Origin: Carallia brachiata
Lineage: Eukaryota > Streptophyta > Magnoliopsida > Malpighiales > Rhizophoraceae
DNA length: 64,000 bases
Assembly: GCA_021464245.1 (NCBI GenBank)
Contig: JADCRB010000026.1
Coordinates: 1,506,639-1,570,638 of the forward strand
Reading direction: 5' to 3'
Shown: positions 63,527-64,000 of the stretch, one piece after another
How the letters are laid out: each line of letters opens with the position of its first letter
Numbering within the stretch: the stretch's first letter is position 1
Translations under genes and position numbers: made by a program
Notes under the pieces: model-generated
What the model was told of the DNA's origin: nothing
The model's input: the letters and a program-made list of their open reading frames with translations, nothing else
The model's database searches: none

Positions 63527-64000
63527 CTGTGGCAAGAGAACAAACACAGAGACGTCACCGGGTGAATATAAGATGCTTGTTTAGCAAGCTCCAATTGACT
63601 GTCGTTATTAACATAAACTCTGTGAAGAACATCCATGTCAAGAATCTAATGGAAGTGCCTAGAAGCCAGATTGCAACATGATAGTATTTTTTCCAGTCAG
63701 AAAATAACATAAAGCATGGGTCCCAAAAAGATTCCTGTAAAGGGGACCGAAGATTGGGATTAAAAGAAAAATATATGTTAGTCTGCACGATGTATCCCAA
63801 TTTAAGAAACGCACTTCAAATCACTGTTGCCAACATTTATCACTGACATTCCTTGCCTAGTTCAGAATTAGTTCAGAATTTAAAATGGAAAGAAAACGTC
63901 CAGTGCCAAGTGTCACTTATTGGCTATAATCAGTAAAGACCACAATAAAATTAATCCGTCTTCCACAATGGCATGGAAAAGTCTTTTTAGTTTGAAATTA
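63527..64000. other. Probable intron of the edge gene
   Basis: This stretch follows the acceptor of the last exon (minus strand). The open frame at 63800-63555 has no family character and overlaps what should be intron. Confidence 0.4.

Overview
This is nuclear DNA of a eudicot plant. The genes carry GT-AG introns, the intergenic DNA is very AT-rich with many poly-A/T and (AT)n runs, and every recognisable gene belongs to a plant family. No CRISPR, phage, organelle or bacterial operon features are present. I cannot name the species from the sequence.

Layout. (a) 6652-13342 (+): a leucine-rich-repeat receptor-like kinase with an atypical kinase domain (At5g10020 type). Its 3 kb last intron holds a complete small LTR element (10247-11492). 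(b) 19000-24209 (+): a seven-exon gamma-glutamyltransferase whose usual stop codon appears to have been lost. (c) 31773-27273 (-): an eight-exon TGA1/TGA4-type bZIP gene with two single-base insertions and a damaged splice donor next to the leucine zipper, so probably a pseudogene in this copy. (d) 41022-40780 (-): an 80-residue plant-type small protein with a TATA box. (e) 51247-51483 (+): a 78-residue protein, probably the counterpart of the hypoxia-responsive At5g10040/At5g65207 pair. (f) 58744-62546 (+): a three-exon short-chain dehydrogenase (AYR1-like, At5g10050 type). (g) 63526-63408 (-): the last exon of a gene that runs off the right edge. As I recall the Arabidopsis order, the receptor kinase, TGA4, At5g10040 and the SDR are neighbours on chromosome 5, so this is a conserved block into which a GGT gene and the 80-residue gene have been added.

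The space between genes is mostly mobile DNA, much of it with readable ends: Tourist/PIF-like MITEs with TTA target duplications, two related Mutator-type long-TIR MITEs with 9-bp duplications, a hAT-type MITE with an 8-bp duplication, a 5'-truncated LINE with a perfect 17-bp duplication, an RTE-type reverse transcriptase relic inside an SDR intron, a GC-rich poly-A retroposon beside the SDR promoter, and a coding-like repeat present in two opposite copies. Two satellite-like blocks stand out: a pyrimidine minisatellite of nearly 1 kb inside a TIR element (52.4-53.4 kb), and a 214-bp tandem satellite with a three-unit higher-order period (55.8-57.6 kb).

I see no new multi-gene system. The points most worth following are the localised damage to the TGA gene (which leaves a possible DOG1-domain-only reading frame), the GGT C-terminal extension, the higher-order satellite, an unidentified coding-like fragment in the last TGA intron, and the unidentified two-copy repeat.
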